This document shows positions 46,216 through 54,839 of a stretch of 64,000 bases of DNA, piece by piece. The DNA comes from Loktanella sp. (lineage in GTDB: Bacteria > Pseudomonadota > Alphaproteobacteria > Rhodobacterales > Rhodobacteraceae): contig JAFPBO010000052.1 in NCBI GenBank assembly GCA_017390475.1, positions 20,689 to 84,688 on the forward strand, in the 5' to 3' direction. Positions within the stretch are counted from its first letter, which is position 1. Each line of letters opens with the position of its first letter. A model generated the notes under the pieces. That model was not told where the DNA came from. It ran no database searches and was given only the letters and a program-made list of their open reading frames with translations. A program made the translations under genes and the position numbers.

Positions 46216-47307
46216 TCACAGGCCGAACCCGTCGAAACGAAGCCGAAAGCTGGCATCGACCTGGTCAAAAATATCGACTGTCGAATCGCGGCTGGTCACA
46301 CCGATCTCGACTAATGGTCCGCCGCTTGCTTGCCATTGATAGGTCAGCCCGATTGACTGGTCTTCTCTGCTGGTGCCCAGGAAACTGCCACCGCGTGCGG
46401 TGACGCGCCACAAACTTAGGCTGACCGGCTGGCGTGCCATCAGCCAGTGAACATCCAGAGCCATCCGATGCGCAAGCGCAGTGGTCCCGTCAACCGGAAC
46501 ACCAAACGTAACTGATGTTTCGGTGACAACCCTGTCCCAGACAGACTCTATGCCAAGGGTGGTGGTGATCTGCGCATATTCATCAAATTCGGTGCGGGCA
46601 AGCTGTCCGCTGACCTCGTGCCAGCCATGGTCTGTTTCAAAGATGGTCGACAGTGCCATACTGCCCCGTGTGATGCTTTGGTTGGTCAGGTCACGCGCGC
46701 TCCACCCTTGCACAAGGCAGGCATCAAGGAAGTTCCAGCGCACAAGATGGTCACGCGCGCAGAGTTGCACCGATCCATCAAAAACGCCAAGCGTGCTGGC
46801 TGGTGCCCATCCGGCCGCGCTACTGACTGTGGCTTCAAGATAGCTGCCCCGAGACAATGCCAGGCGCCCGACTCCACCGGCACCGAGCCCCAGAACTATG
46901 CCGGGGATCGCAAGCAGATCAGGATCCGCGTCGAACACCAGACCACCGAGCGAAAAACTGTCCTGGGCCAGTCCGCCGTTGATGTTTCTGTCATAGGCAA
47001 GGGTAGGACCCGCCGAGCTGTCCAGCAGAATGATGTTCGGCGTGTCGGCGTCGTGGTAAAAGCCTTGACGCGTCAGCCCGCTGCGCATCGCATCAACGAT
47101 TTCGCGCGGGGCTTGACCGGTCTCGATCCATTTCCCCCATACAAACATCCGCAGCCGTTCAGACCGTGCCAGTTGCGCGACCTGTGCGCTTGACGCGAAA
47201 GACTGCTTATCGACGCTATAGTCTGTTTCGGCACTGGCCATACTGCCCGCCGCTGACGCGGCCAGCACACCGGCAAGCAGACATTTAAGGTGTTGGCGCA
47301 AGGGCAT
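46216..47307 (-). CDS. Putative outer-membrane protein of unknown family
   Basis: 363 residues with a signal peptide (LRQHLKCLLAGVLAASAAG, cleavage near MASA-ET). An N-terminal soluble part (about 35-110) is followed by many alternating amphipathic strands (GSYLEATVSSAAGW, GIESVWDRVVTETSVTFG, IGLTYQWQASGGPLVEIGV). The chain ends FRLRFDGFGL, like the aromatic C-terminus of beta-barrel proteins. I do not recognise the family. It starts inside the end of the lipoprotein gene (23-bp overlap), so the two form one transcript divergent from the cellulose operon. It might supply an outer-membrane pore, as an inference. The ATG at 47307 is chosen because it gives the best signal peptide. Confidence 0.55.
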   Translation of the reverse strand: MPLRQHLKCLLAGVLAASAAGSMASAETDYSVDKQSFASSAQVAQLARSERLRMFVWGKWIETGQAPREIVDAMRSGLTRQGFYHDADTPNIILLDSSAGPTLAYDRNINGGLAQDSFSLGGLVFDADPDLLAIPGIVLGLGAGGVGRLALSRGSYLEATVSSAAGWAPASTLGVFDGSVQLCARDHLVRWNFLDACLVQGWSARDLTNQSITRGSMALSTIFETDHGWHEVSGQLARTEFDEYAQITTTLGIESVWDRVVTETSVTFGVPVDGTTALAHRMALDVHWLMARQPVSLSLWRVTARGGSFLGTSREDQSIGLTYQWQASGGPLVEIGVTSRDSTVDIFDQVDASFRLRFDGFGL

Positions 47308-48142
47308 TGGGATCGACACCGGCGAAAGCGCCATCAATCTTCACCACAGCGCCCTGATCAGTGCCGGATGCGGTGTAAAGGCCGGCAGTCGACAGCCCGT
47401 GCTGGCTGTTCGCATATGCCGGAGTGCCCCCGACATTGCCACGCAGGGTGCCATTAACCTTGTAAATCTCAGGGCCGACAGGATTGTGTACATCCACCGT
47501 GATCGGCCCGCCAAAGGCGCCACTGCGTTTATCAAACGGCAAACCGGCGACCACAATTTCCGTCCGTACCACTGATGCACCTGCTTGCCCGGTACGCAGA
47601 TTAAGATCGGCCGTGCCCGCGTCGAAATCGAGCACCAGATCGACTAGTCCCCTGCTATCGCTACCCGACAAAAGCGGGCCATCGTCAATCGTCACCCAGA
47701 CAAAGTTATCGCCCCGCAAATAGTAGAGACCTGTAGCGCCTGCCATCTGTTCCAGCGGTGCCTGATCCGTTGTCAGCCGCAACAGCCGGGTCGCGCTTGC
47801 GTCCGGTGCCGTGCCGGGGACTTCGGCGATCACTTCGATCACGACATTATTCGCATAAATCTGATCGTTCAGCGCAATCAGGCTGCGATAGCCGTCGGGC
47901 GAGTCCGGGTTCGTATCCTCGAATTGGGCCAGAATTTCTGCGTCACCTGGTTGCGACCGATTGACGCGGACCCGGTTGGCTCGCGTCGCATCGGTCAGAT
48001 AAACCTCGAATGCCGGGTCATCAGGCACATTAACCGCCGGTTCATCAGGTTCGGCCACATCCGGGGCCGGTGCCGTTGATGAGGAGCAGGCCGTCGCGAA
48101 AAGCAGCACGACTGCAAGCCGGAAAAAAGGAATTTTGTTCAT
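47285..48142 (-). CDS. Putative lipoprotein with TbpB-like beta-rich C-terminus
   Basis: 285 residues with a lipoprotein-type signal (NKIPFFRLAVVLLFATAC, Cys near 19) and a Pro/Asp/Glu-rich tether (about 22-45). Beta-rich repeats follow, ending with GAFGGPITVDVH and NGTLRGNVGG. The end resembles the small barrel of transferrin-binding-protein-like lipoproteins, but I cannot confirm that by eye. The frame opens at 48178; the ATG at 48142 fits the lipoprotein signal. The downstream gene overlaps it. Both are divergent from bcsN and may be part of the surface and biofilm programme. Confidence 0.55.
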   Translation of the reverse strand: MNKIPFFRLAVVLLFATACSSSTAPAPDVAEPDEPAVNVPDDPAFEVYLTDATRANRVRVNRSQPGDAEILAQFEDTNPDSPDGYRSLIALNDQIYANNVVIEVIAEVPGTAPDASATRLLRLTTDQAPLEQMAGATGLYYLRGDNFVWVTIDDGPLLSGSDSRGLVDLVLDFDAGTADLNLRTGQAGASVVRTEIVVAGLPFDKRSGAFGGPITVDVHNPVGPEIYKVNGTLRGNVGGTPAYANSQHGLSTAGLYTASGTDQGAVVKIDGAFAGVDPNALAPTP

Positions 48143-48178
48143 GTGGTTCTCATGAAATGTCAAATTTAAGAAATACAA

Positions 48179-48529
48179 AACAATGGTATAGTAACAAACA
48201 ACGGTGTTCGGATGTGGCGGAAATATCTGTCGGCGATGTCTGTAGTTTGCCGTCTTGGTTGCATCGCCTGTGTTGCGCGTCGGCTCGCTGCAGTAGGCAT
48301 CATGGGAATAGTCCGGTCAAGCGATGAATGCGAGTGCGGGGCGTTGTCATCGCAGCACGGCGGGACCGGCAGTGGCGGTTTTCAGTCACAGTTGTCAAAA
48401 AAACTTTAATTAGCCTTATGGTAGGCGTCATGTCCAGATACAGTCGAGACGTTACGAGTGCTGCCCGCTTCGACGGCAATTTTTACGATCAGCGTTTCAA
48501 TAGTGTGATTATTAGAAAAGTATTTGCCG
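48179..48529. promoter_or_regulatory. Divergent intergenic region between lipoprotein and cellulose operon
   Basis: About 350 bp with no convincing gene. It must hold promoters in both directions. A TTGTCA at 48392 followed 18-19 bases later by TTATGG/TATGGT is a weak sigma-70-like candidate on the plus strand. The A/T-rich run near 48395-48415 lies just before it. Confidence 0.3.
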
Positions 48530-49234
48530 ATGAGATGGTTGGCTCTATTACCCGTGTGCAAACATCGGGCTGTTTTAACATGGTTGACTAGACGGCCGTT
48601 TTTGGGTCGTTTGGGTCTGGGATCGGTGGTTTTACTTGCTGGATGCACAGCAATACCATTGCTGCCCAGCCTACCTGCAGGTGTTTTGCAGACGTCCCAG
48701 CAGTTTTTCATCACGCAACTTCGCCAGACCTGGGCAACACCGGATGGAGCCTTGATCGCGATCGAACGCAATCTGGGCGCAGAACGAGAGCAGGTCATCG
48801 GACTTCAGAACGATACAACAATGGCGGGCGACAATTATCTGTGGCTTCGCGCCCGCGTATCGCGCAACCGCTTTGATCTGGGTGATCTTTTATCACGCGC
48901 ACCTGCGGTTTCGACACCGTTTGCTGCGGTCAATGACCGCGATCTCAAGAGTGCACGCGATTCACTGGGAACCTACTTTTTTCTCGAATATCGCAGTGGC
49001 GGGCAAACGAACTGCGTCCTTGCCTTCCGGCAAATCGACAACACGTCGCGGCTGTTGCCAGCAGGCACAAATGTGCTTGAAGCGATGCTGCGCAACTGCG
49101 TCATCGGTGATTTCGCGCAGGCCCTGAGACCGATCACAGATCAGCAGATTTCAGTATCTGCGAATGCCACAGTCAGTGCGACGACCGGTGAAAGCCGGAT
49201 GCTGTCACCGCTTGCTGCTCCACAACTGCAATAA
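48530..49234 (+). CDS. bcsN: Cellulose biosynthesis protein BcsN
   Basis: 234 residues. A lipoprotein signal (RLGLGSVVLLAGCTA) is followed by a soluble periplasmic domain with QTSQQFFITQLRQTWATPDG and later GTYFFLEYRSGGQTNCVLAF. BcsN proteins occur in alphaproteobacterial cellulose operons directly before bcsA, as here (18 bp before it), and their molecular role is not known. The start is uncertain: TTG 48524, ATG 48530, or TTG 48584, which would give a compact lipoprotein signal (TRRPFLGRLGLGS). Confidence 0.7.
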   Translation: MRWLALLPVCKHRAVLTWLTRRPFLGRLGLGSVVLLAGCTAIPLLPSLPAGVLQTSQQFFITQLRQTWATPDGALIAIERNLGAEREQVIGLQNDTTMAGDNYLWLRARVSRNRFDLGDLLSRAPAVSTPFAAVNDRDLKSARDSLGTYFFLEYRSGGQTNCVLAFRQIDNTSRLLPAGTNVLEAMLRNCVIGDFAQALRPITDQQISVSANATVSATTGESRMLSPLAAPQLQ

Positions 49235-49252
49235 ACGTGAAAAGCTAATCAA

Positions 49253-51586
49253 GTGGGCATTGTCAAAAATTCATCGCGCAACCGGTTCTCTGCAACGCTC
49301 TTGTTGTGGGTCATCATCATCATCCCGTTCATTGCACTGGTCAGTGTGCCTACCTCGACCGGCGGTCAGGCATTCTTGTCGATAGTGGCGGTGGCGGTCG
49401 TAGCGCTGCTAAAGCCCTTTGCACGGTTGATGGTTGCGCGCTTTTTCCTGCTGGCCACGGCAAGCCTGATTGTGATGCGATACTATCTCTGGCGCGTGTT
49501 TGAGACGCTGCCTGAAGCTGGTTTCAACATTTCCTTTGTCTGCGCGATCCTGCTTCTGATCGTCGAAACCTACTCTATCGCGGTGTTTTTCCTCAGCGCC
49601 TTCATCACCGCCGATCCGACGCGCAGGCCGCTGCCGGAGACGGTCAAGCCGGAAGACCTGCCCACGGTCGATATTCTAATCCCCAGCTATAACGAACCGG
49701 TCGAAATGCTGAGCCTGACGATCGCTGCTGCAAAGAACATCATCTACCCACCTGAAAAACTGCGGGTGGTCCTGTGCGATGATGGTGGCACGGATCAACG
49801 CTGCAATTCCTCTGACGAAGTGCTGGCCAGAAACTCCCGTGCCCGGCGCGCAGAGCTGCAGGCGCTATGCCTCGAACTCGGCGCCACCTACAACACCCGC
49901 GCGCGTAACGAGAAGGCCAAGGCCGGCAATATGAGCGCGGCACTGGAAAAACTGACGGGCGAACTGGTTGTGGTTTTCGATGCCGACCACGTGCCCAGCC
50001 GCGACTTTCTGGCACGCACTGTCGGGTATTTTGCGGAAGATCCAAAGCTGTTCCTGGTGCAGACACCGCATTTTTTCATCAACAAGGATCCGATCCAGCG
50101 TAATCTTCAACTCAGCCCGGCTTGCCCGCCAGAAAATGAGATGTTTTATAGCAGGATTCACCGTGGCTTAGACCGTTGGGGCGGCGCGTTCTTTTGTGGC
50201 TCTGCGGCGGTGTTGCGGCGATCAGCGCTTGACAGTGTGGGCGGCTTCGCAGGCGAGACGATCACCGAAGATGCAGAGACGGCGCTTGAAATTCACGCCT
50301 CTGGTTGGAAAAGCCTGTATATAGACCGCGCGATGATCGCGGGCCTGCAGCCGGAAACATTCGCATCATTCATCCAGCAACGTGGGCGTTGGGCGGCGGG
50401 GATGATGCAGATGCTCATGCTCAAGAACCCGCTGTTCCGCAAAGGTCTACGGCTGCCGCAGCGGCTTTGCTACATCAACTCCATGAGCTTTTGGCTGTTT
50501 CCGTTGATGCGGCTGGTTTATCTATATGCTCCGCTTGTCTACCTGTTCTTCGGGTTGGAAATCTTTGTGTCCACCGTTCAGGAAGTCATGGCTTACATGC
50601 TGGGCTATCTGGCCGTTTCGTTCATGGTGCAGAACGCCCTATATGGCAGTTCCCGCTGGCCATTGATCTCCGAGATATACGAGGTTGCTCAGGCCCCATA
50701 TCTGGCAAGAGCGGTGTTGCGCACTGTGTTGCGTCCGCGCGGGGCAAAGTTCAACGTCACGGCCAAGGATGAAACACTGAACCAGGATTACATCTCACCG
50801 ATCCATTGGCCCTTGACGATCCTTTTTCTGACCATGCTGGCCGGTATTGTTGCACTGGTCATCCGCTGGATCGCATTTCCGGGCGACCACGCGGTGCTGA
50901 CCGTTGTTGGCGGCTGGGCGGTGTTCAACTTTATCCTTGTTAGCGTTGCTTATCGCTCGGTGGCAGAGCGCCAGCAGCGCCGCGCATCACCACGGATAGA
51001 AATGGATGCGGCGGCAGAGGTCTGGCTTGAAGGCACAGCCGATCAGAAACTGTCAGGTCGCATCAGAGATGCGTCAACCAGTGGGGCAAAGCTTTTGCTG
51101 CCAACAAGTTTCGAGAATTTCAAGGTCACGGACCTGCAGGGCCTGGAAGTTCGCTTCATGCCCATTTTTCCCGATGTTCCACGTCTGCAAACCCCGGTTC
51201 GTGCAACGATCATGTCGGCAAAAGTCACGCAGGAGGGTATCGAGATCGGCACCCTGATCGCCGCCGAACAACCTGCTGCTGTGCGCGAAGCGGTCGCATT
51301 CCTGATTTTTGGCGACAGTGAGAACTGGCGCAAAGTGCGGAATTCCACGCGCACGCCCAAAGGCTTGATTGCAGGACTGATTTACGCGTTCTGGCTTTTT
51401 GTCAGCGGGTTTCCTTTTTTGCTGCGTGATCTAGCACGTGAACCCGGCCGTAAGGCGAACCAGGGCACAGAGGATGAATCAAAATCCGTGCCTGTGCATC
51501 TGTTGGCCTTCGGGGTCGATATCGAGAACCGCGAACAGATGGTTGCCGCTGCGCGCGATGCAGATCTGTTGGAGAAAAAGGCATGA
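49253..51586 (+). CDS. bcsA: Cellulose synthase catalytic subunit (UDP-forming) with PilZ domain
   Basis: A 777-residue inner-membrane GT2 processive synthase that makes and translocates beta-1,4-glucan from UDP-glucose. Two N-terminal TM pairs, then the D,D,D,QxxRW set: DDGG near 176-179, DADH at 243-246, TED at 338-340 and QQRGRW at 375-380, with FFCGS at 313-317. More TM helices follow to about 570. The PilZ domain carries QQRRASPR (574-581) and DASTSG (607-612), the two c-di-GMP-binding motifs, so c-di-GMP activation is expected. The start is GTG at 49253. The stop overlaps bcsB (ATGA). Confidence 0.95.
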   Translation: MGIVKNSSRNRFSATLLLWVIIIIPFIALVSVPTSTGGQAFLSIVAVAVVALLKPFARLMVARFFLLATASLIVMRYYLWRVFETLPEAGFNISFVCAILLLIVETYSIAVFFLSAFITADPTRRPLPETVKPEDLPTVDILIPSYNEPVEMLSLTIAAAKNIIYPPEKLRVVLCDDGGTDQRCNSSDEVLARNSRARRAELQALCLELGATYNTRARNEKAKAGNMSAALEKLTGELVVVFDADHVPSRDFLARTVGYFAEDPKLFLVQTPHFFINKDPIQRNLQLSPACPPENEMFYSRIHRGLDRWGGAFFCGSAAVLRRSALDSVGGFAGETITEDAETALEIHASGWKSLYIDRAMIAGLQPETFASFIQQRGRWAAGMMQMLMLKNPLFRKGLRLPQRLCYINSMSFWLFPLMRLVYLYAPLVYLFFGLEIFVSTVQEVMAYMLGYLAVSFMVQNALYGSSRWPLISEIYEVAQAPYLARAVLRTVLRPRGAKFNVTAKDETLNQDYISPIHWPLTILFLTMLAGIVALVIRWIAFPGDHAVLTVVGGWAVFNFILVSVAYRSVAERQQRRASPRIEMDAAAEVWLEGTADQKLSGRIRDASTSGAKLLLPTSFENFKVTDLQGLEVRFMPIFPDVPRLQTPVRATIMSAKVTQEGIEIGTLIAAEQPAAVREAVAFLIFGDSENWRKVRNSTRTPKGLIAGLIYAFWLFVSGFPFLLRDLAREPGRKANQGTEDESKSVPVHLLAFGVDIENREQMVAAARDADLLEKKA

Positions 51587-53772
51587 AATCTCATTTTTGC
51601 CTGCTTTCCCTTGTGGCGCTACTGTGCACCGGCCAGCTTCAGGCACAAGTCACTGCTGACCCTGCGACGCCGGCTGACAATGGGCGCATTGACCTGCGAT
51701 CAATGATCGACAGCATGACACCCACCCCGGTGCCACCAGCGCAGCAGACGCTGGGACAGACCGATCCGGCCATCCTGCCTTCTTTGCCTGTCCTTGAACG
51801 CAGCGCGGCTGAGGTTGATCCTGACCAGGCAGCGGCTGCTGACGTTGCGTTTTATCCGGCGCTGTCCGATCTGGGTGCTGGCGTGATCCGCCTTTCTGGC
51901 GAGTTTGCCGAGGCAAACCTGGTTATTGATGTGCCGGTCGTCACGGATGTTCAGGAACTGCGCATCGCTTACCGCACCAGTATCAATGTCCTGCCGGAAC
52001 TGTCGTCGGTCACCGTTCTTTTGAACGGGCGAGAGATCGCGCAGTTCAGCCCGCGGTCTTTCGAAGGTTTTGCCACTGTGCAACTGCCTATGGAAAACCT
52101 GATAGAGGGCCAGAACCAGTTGATGGTTCAGATATCGCAGTCGCACCGTATTTTCTGTGGACCAGAAGCCAGTTTCGATATCTGGACAGAAATTGACCTG
52201 CGTCAAAGCGGCATCAGTGTAGCGGCGCAAACGGGTATACCCGATCAGGCTGCTTTGCGGCGCGCATTGATTGCTCAGCTTGCAACAGGCGAACCCGTCT
52301 ATGTCGTCGCCGCACAACCTCCGACGCAGGATGAACTGGCCGAGCTGAGCCTGCGGCTGGGTGGGCTGACACCGCAACTTACCCCGAAAGTTGTCGTTCA
52401 GAACCCATTCGCGCCAGCACCAACCAATGCCGGGCTCTCGCGGATTGCGATAATTGACCGGGCAGGCCCGGATTTTCAGATCAGGCGCGCGCGCGATGGT
52501 GCTTTGGTGCTGGTTATGCGCAGCCTGTCAGATACAGATGTGCTGGACAGTTTCCTGCCGCGACCTGACCCGATCACAGGGCCAGTACGTTTTGTCCCCG
52601 GTTCGGATGTAACATTGGCCCAGATGGGGCTGCCACCTGTCGCTATGCGCGGCCGGTATGGACGGTCCGATCTGAATTTTCTTTTGCCACCCGACTGGCT
52701 GCTACTGGCATCGCAAAGTGCTGAAATCGGGCTGATTTATGATTACGCAGAAGGTTTGCCGGAAACCGCGCTGATGCTGTTGAAAGTTAACGACACGACC
52801 GTGCGACTGTTGCCGCTGTTCGGGCAGGGCGGCGAAGAAATTCCCGTGCTGCAGGTCAGTTTCCCCGCGCGGCTGCTGTCACCCGGCATCAATGCGCTGA
52901 CGGTCGAAACGATCATTCCTGGCGAGCCACCGGATATGCCCTGTCCGCGCATCGAGGGCGAATTGCTGCGTGTGTCTGATCAGACAACCCTGCGAATTCC
53001 TGCGTCACCAAGCATGCAGTTTCCCGATCTTGGTGCCCAGCTTCTGAGGCTGGCCCCTGAGAATATCGCTGCAGTCACCCGTGATACTCGCGAAAATGTC
53101 GCAACATCGGTGGCTGATGCGCTGCACGTTCTGTTCCGGCCCTTGGCAGAAACAGCCACCACCGGAAGCCTTGCGATCACAAGCGTGTTCCATGCTGATG
53201 CGGTGCCTCTGGAACAACTGGGCCTGACTCGCCAGATGGTCGAGACAATGCTGGTGCCTGCAGCCATGATGACAGAAAGTGATACTGTTGCCGAAAACAG
53301 GTCACTGGGTGCCCGTGTGATCGGTTTTGTGGGAAACACGATAACTGCGATATCGGGTTTGGCGCGTCCGCGTGATCCTGCATTGGCGGATTGGGTGGAC
53401 GGGCGGCATGGTGACGCTTTGTTGCTCATGCCTGATCTGCAGGACCGCGATGTGCTGTGGCTGGTCGTAGCACAGGGGGCCGACCCCGAACGTGTCGCCG
53501 CAGCTGTGACCGCTGGCCGTATCAGTGCGACAGGTCCCAGCGGTCAATTGTCAATCCTGACTCACGACGGTACATGGCAAAGCTGGATGTCCCCCGCGCA
53601 GGGGCCGGAATTGCTTGAACCGCTGTCAATCGCCAATGTCCGGACGGTTGCAGGAAATTATGCATCCTGGTCGCCGCTGGGCTATGCGACACTCATGGGT
53701 GCTTTGTTGATTCTATCCGTCATCGTCGCGCTTTTGTTCGTTGTCCGAAACCGTGGGAGCCGAAAACGATGA
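51583..53772 (+). CDS. bcsB: Cellulose synthase regulatory subunit BcsB
   Basis: A 729-residue periplasmic partner of BcsA, with a signal peptide (to about 22, GQLQAQ), an acidic/Pro-rich stretch (about 40-90), alternating carbohydrate-binding and flavodoxin-like modules (LRIAYRTSINVLPELSSVTV near 126-145, DFQIRRARDGALVLVMRS), and a C-terminal TM anchor (TLMGALLILSVIVALLFVV near 704-722). BcsB guides the glucan into the periplasm and is required for BcsA activity. It overlaps by ATGA with both neighbours. Length and order fit the Rhodobacter-type BcsB. Confidence 0.92.
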   Translation: MKSHFCLLSLVALLCTGQLQAQVTADPATPADNGRIDLRSMIDSMTPTPVPPAQQTLGQTDPAILPSLPVLERSAAEVDPDQAAAADVAFYPALSDLGAGVIRLSGEFAEANLVIDVPVVTDVQELRIAYRTSINVLPELSSVTVLLNGREIAQFSPRSFEGFATVQLPMENLIEGQNQLMVQISQSHRIFCGPEASFDIWTEIDLRQSGISVAAQTGIPDQAALRRALIAQLATGEPVYVVAAQPPTQDELAELSLRLGGLTPQLTPKVVVQNPFAPAPTNAGLSRIAIIDRAGPDFQIRRARDGALVLVMRSLSDTDVLDSFLPRPDPITGPVRFVPGSDVTLAQMGLPPVAMRGRYGRSDLNFLLPPDWLLLASQSAEIGLIYDYAEGLPETALMLLKVNDTTVRLLPLFGQGGEEIPVLQVSFPARLLSPGINALTVETIIPGEPPDMPCPRIEGELLRVSDQTTLRIPASPSMQFPDLGAQLLRLAPENIAAVTRDTRENVATSVADALHVLFRPLAETATTGSLAITSVFHADAVPLEQLGLTRQMVETMLVPAAMMTESDTVAENRSLGARVIGFVGNTITAISGLARPRDPALADWVDGRHGDALLLMPDLQDRDVLWLVVAQGADPERVAAAVTAGRISATGPSGQLSILTHDGTWQSWMSPAQGPELLEPLSIANVRTVAGNYASWSPLGYATLMGALLILSVIVALLFVVRNRGSRKR

Positions 53773-54839
53773 ATCGTCGAGAAATACTGCTTGCAGCGGG
53801 ATGCTGTTTGCTTCCGGGGGCCGGTTTTGGACAGAGTGGCGCTGCCATTCTGACGCATCCGCTGATGCCTGCATGGACAGCCTGGAAAGAAACCTATCTT
53901 GCGCAGGACGGCAGGGTTGTCGATAGCCTGCAACAAGGCGCAAGCCATTCCGAAAGTCAGGGATATGGCCTTCTTTTGGCTGCCACTGTTGGTGACGAAA
54001 CCGCATTTGACCTGATCGACGATTGGACAGTGGCGACACTGGCGGTCCGGGACGATAACCTTCTGGCATGGCGTTGGCTGCCAACTGATCCGCGCGGGGT
54101 GTCGGATTTCAATAATGCAAGTGACGGTGATCTGTTCTATGTCTGGGCGTTGCTGCGGGCTGCTGACGCTTTTGATCGGCCTGAATTGCGTGACCGCGCA
54201 TCTGCAATGGCCAGTGATCTGGCCACTAGCTGTATTGTGCCACATCCCGATCAGGGCGGGCGGTTGTTGTTTGCGCCGGCGGCGTCCGGGTTCAATCGCG
54301 ATACCGGCATCGTCATGAATTTTTCCTATTACATGTCGCGTGCAATGTTCGACATCGCCACACAGACCGGCATCACTGCATTTGCCACCTGCGCCACGGA
54401 TGGCGAAGCGTTGCTGGCAGACCTGGCTGCGACCGGCCTGACACCCGATTGGACAGAAGTCCGCGCAGGCGACCTGGTCACTGCCACTGGTTTGTCGGAT
54501 GCTCATGGCTATGAAGCCTTGCGGGTACCATTGTTCTTGATCTGGTCGGGCAGGGCATCGCATCCGGCGGTCGCACGTCAGGCGGCCTTTCATCAGATGG
54601 CAGGTCTTTCCGGCTCTATGACCCCAACAGTGATGGACCGTCTGACAGGTGAAGTCCGTGAAACCAGCCCCGATGCCGGTTACGCGGCCATTGTCGCCCT
54701 GACTAACTGTGCCCGTCAGGGCCTTGACGGATCAAGCGTGCCGTTTTTCACGGTCGATCAACCCTATTATCCCGCAACATTGCACCTTATGACGCTTCTT
54801 GCGATTATCGAGGCAAATCCCAATTGTATTGTCACATGA
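53769..54839 (+). CDS. bcsZ: Periplasmic endo-1,4-beta-glucanase, GH8 (BcsZ)
   Basis: 356 residues with a signal peptide (NRREILLAAGCCLLPGAGFG, ending near GFGQ). The GH8 catalytic acid is in SHSESQGYGLLLA (Glu near 62), and the conserved Asp pair in NNASDGDLFYVWAL (near 119-121). BcsZ trims mislocalised or newly made cellulose in the periplasm and is part of most bcs operons. It overlaps bcsB and the next gene by ATGA, so all five genes are likely one transcript. Confidence 0.92.
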   Translation: MNRREILLAAGCCLLPGAGFGQSGAAILTHPLMPAWTAWKETYLAQDGRVVDSLQQGASHSESQGYGLLLAATVGDETAFDLIDDWTVATLAVRDDNLLAWRWLPTDPRGVSDFNNASDGDLFYVWALLRAADAFDRPELRDRASAMASDLATSCIVPHPDQGGRLLFAPAASGFNRDTGIVMNFSYYMSRAMFDIATQTGITAFATCATDGEALLADLAATGLTPDWTEVRAGDLVTATGLSDAHGYEALRVPLFLIWSGRASHPAVARQAAFHQMAGLSGSMTPTVMDRLTGEVRETSPDAGYAAIVALTNCARQGLDGSSVPFFTVDQPYYPATLHLMTLLAIIEANPNCIVT

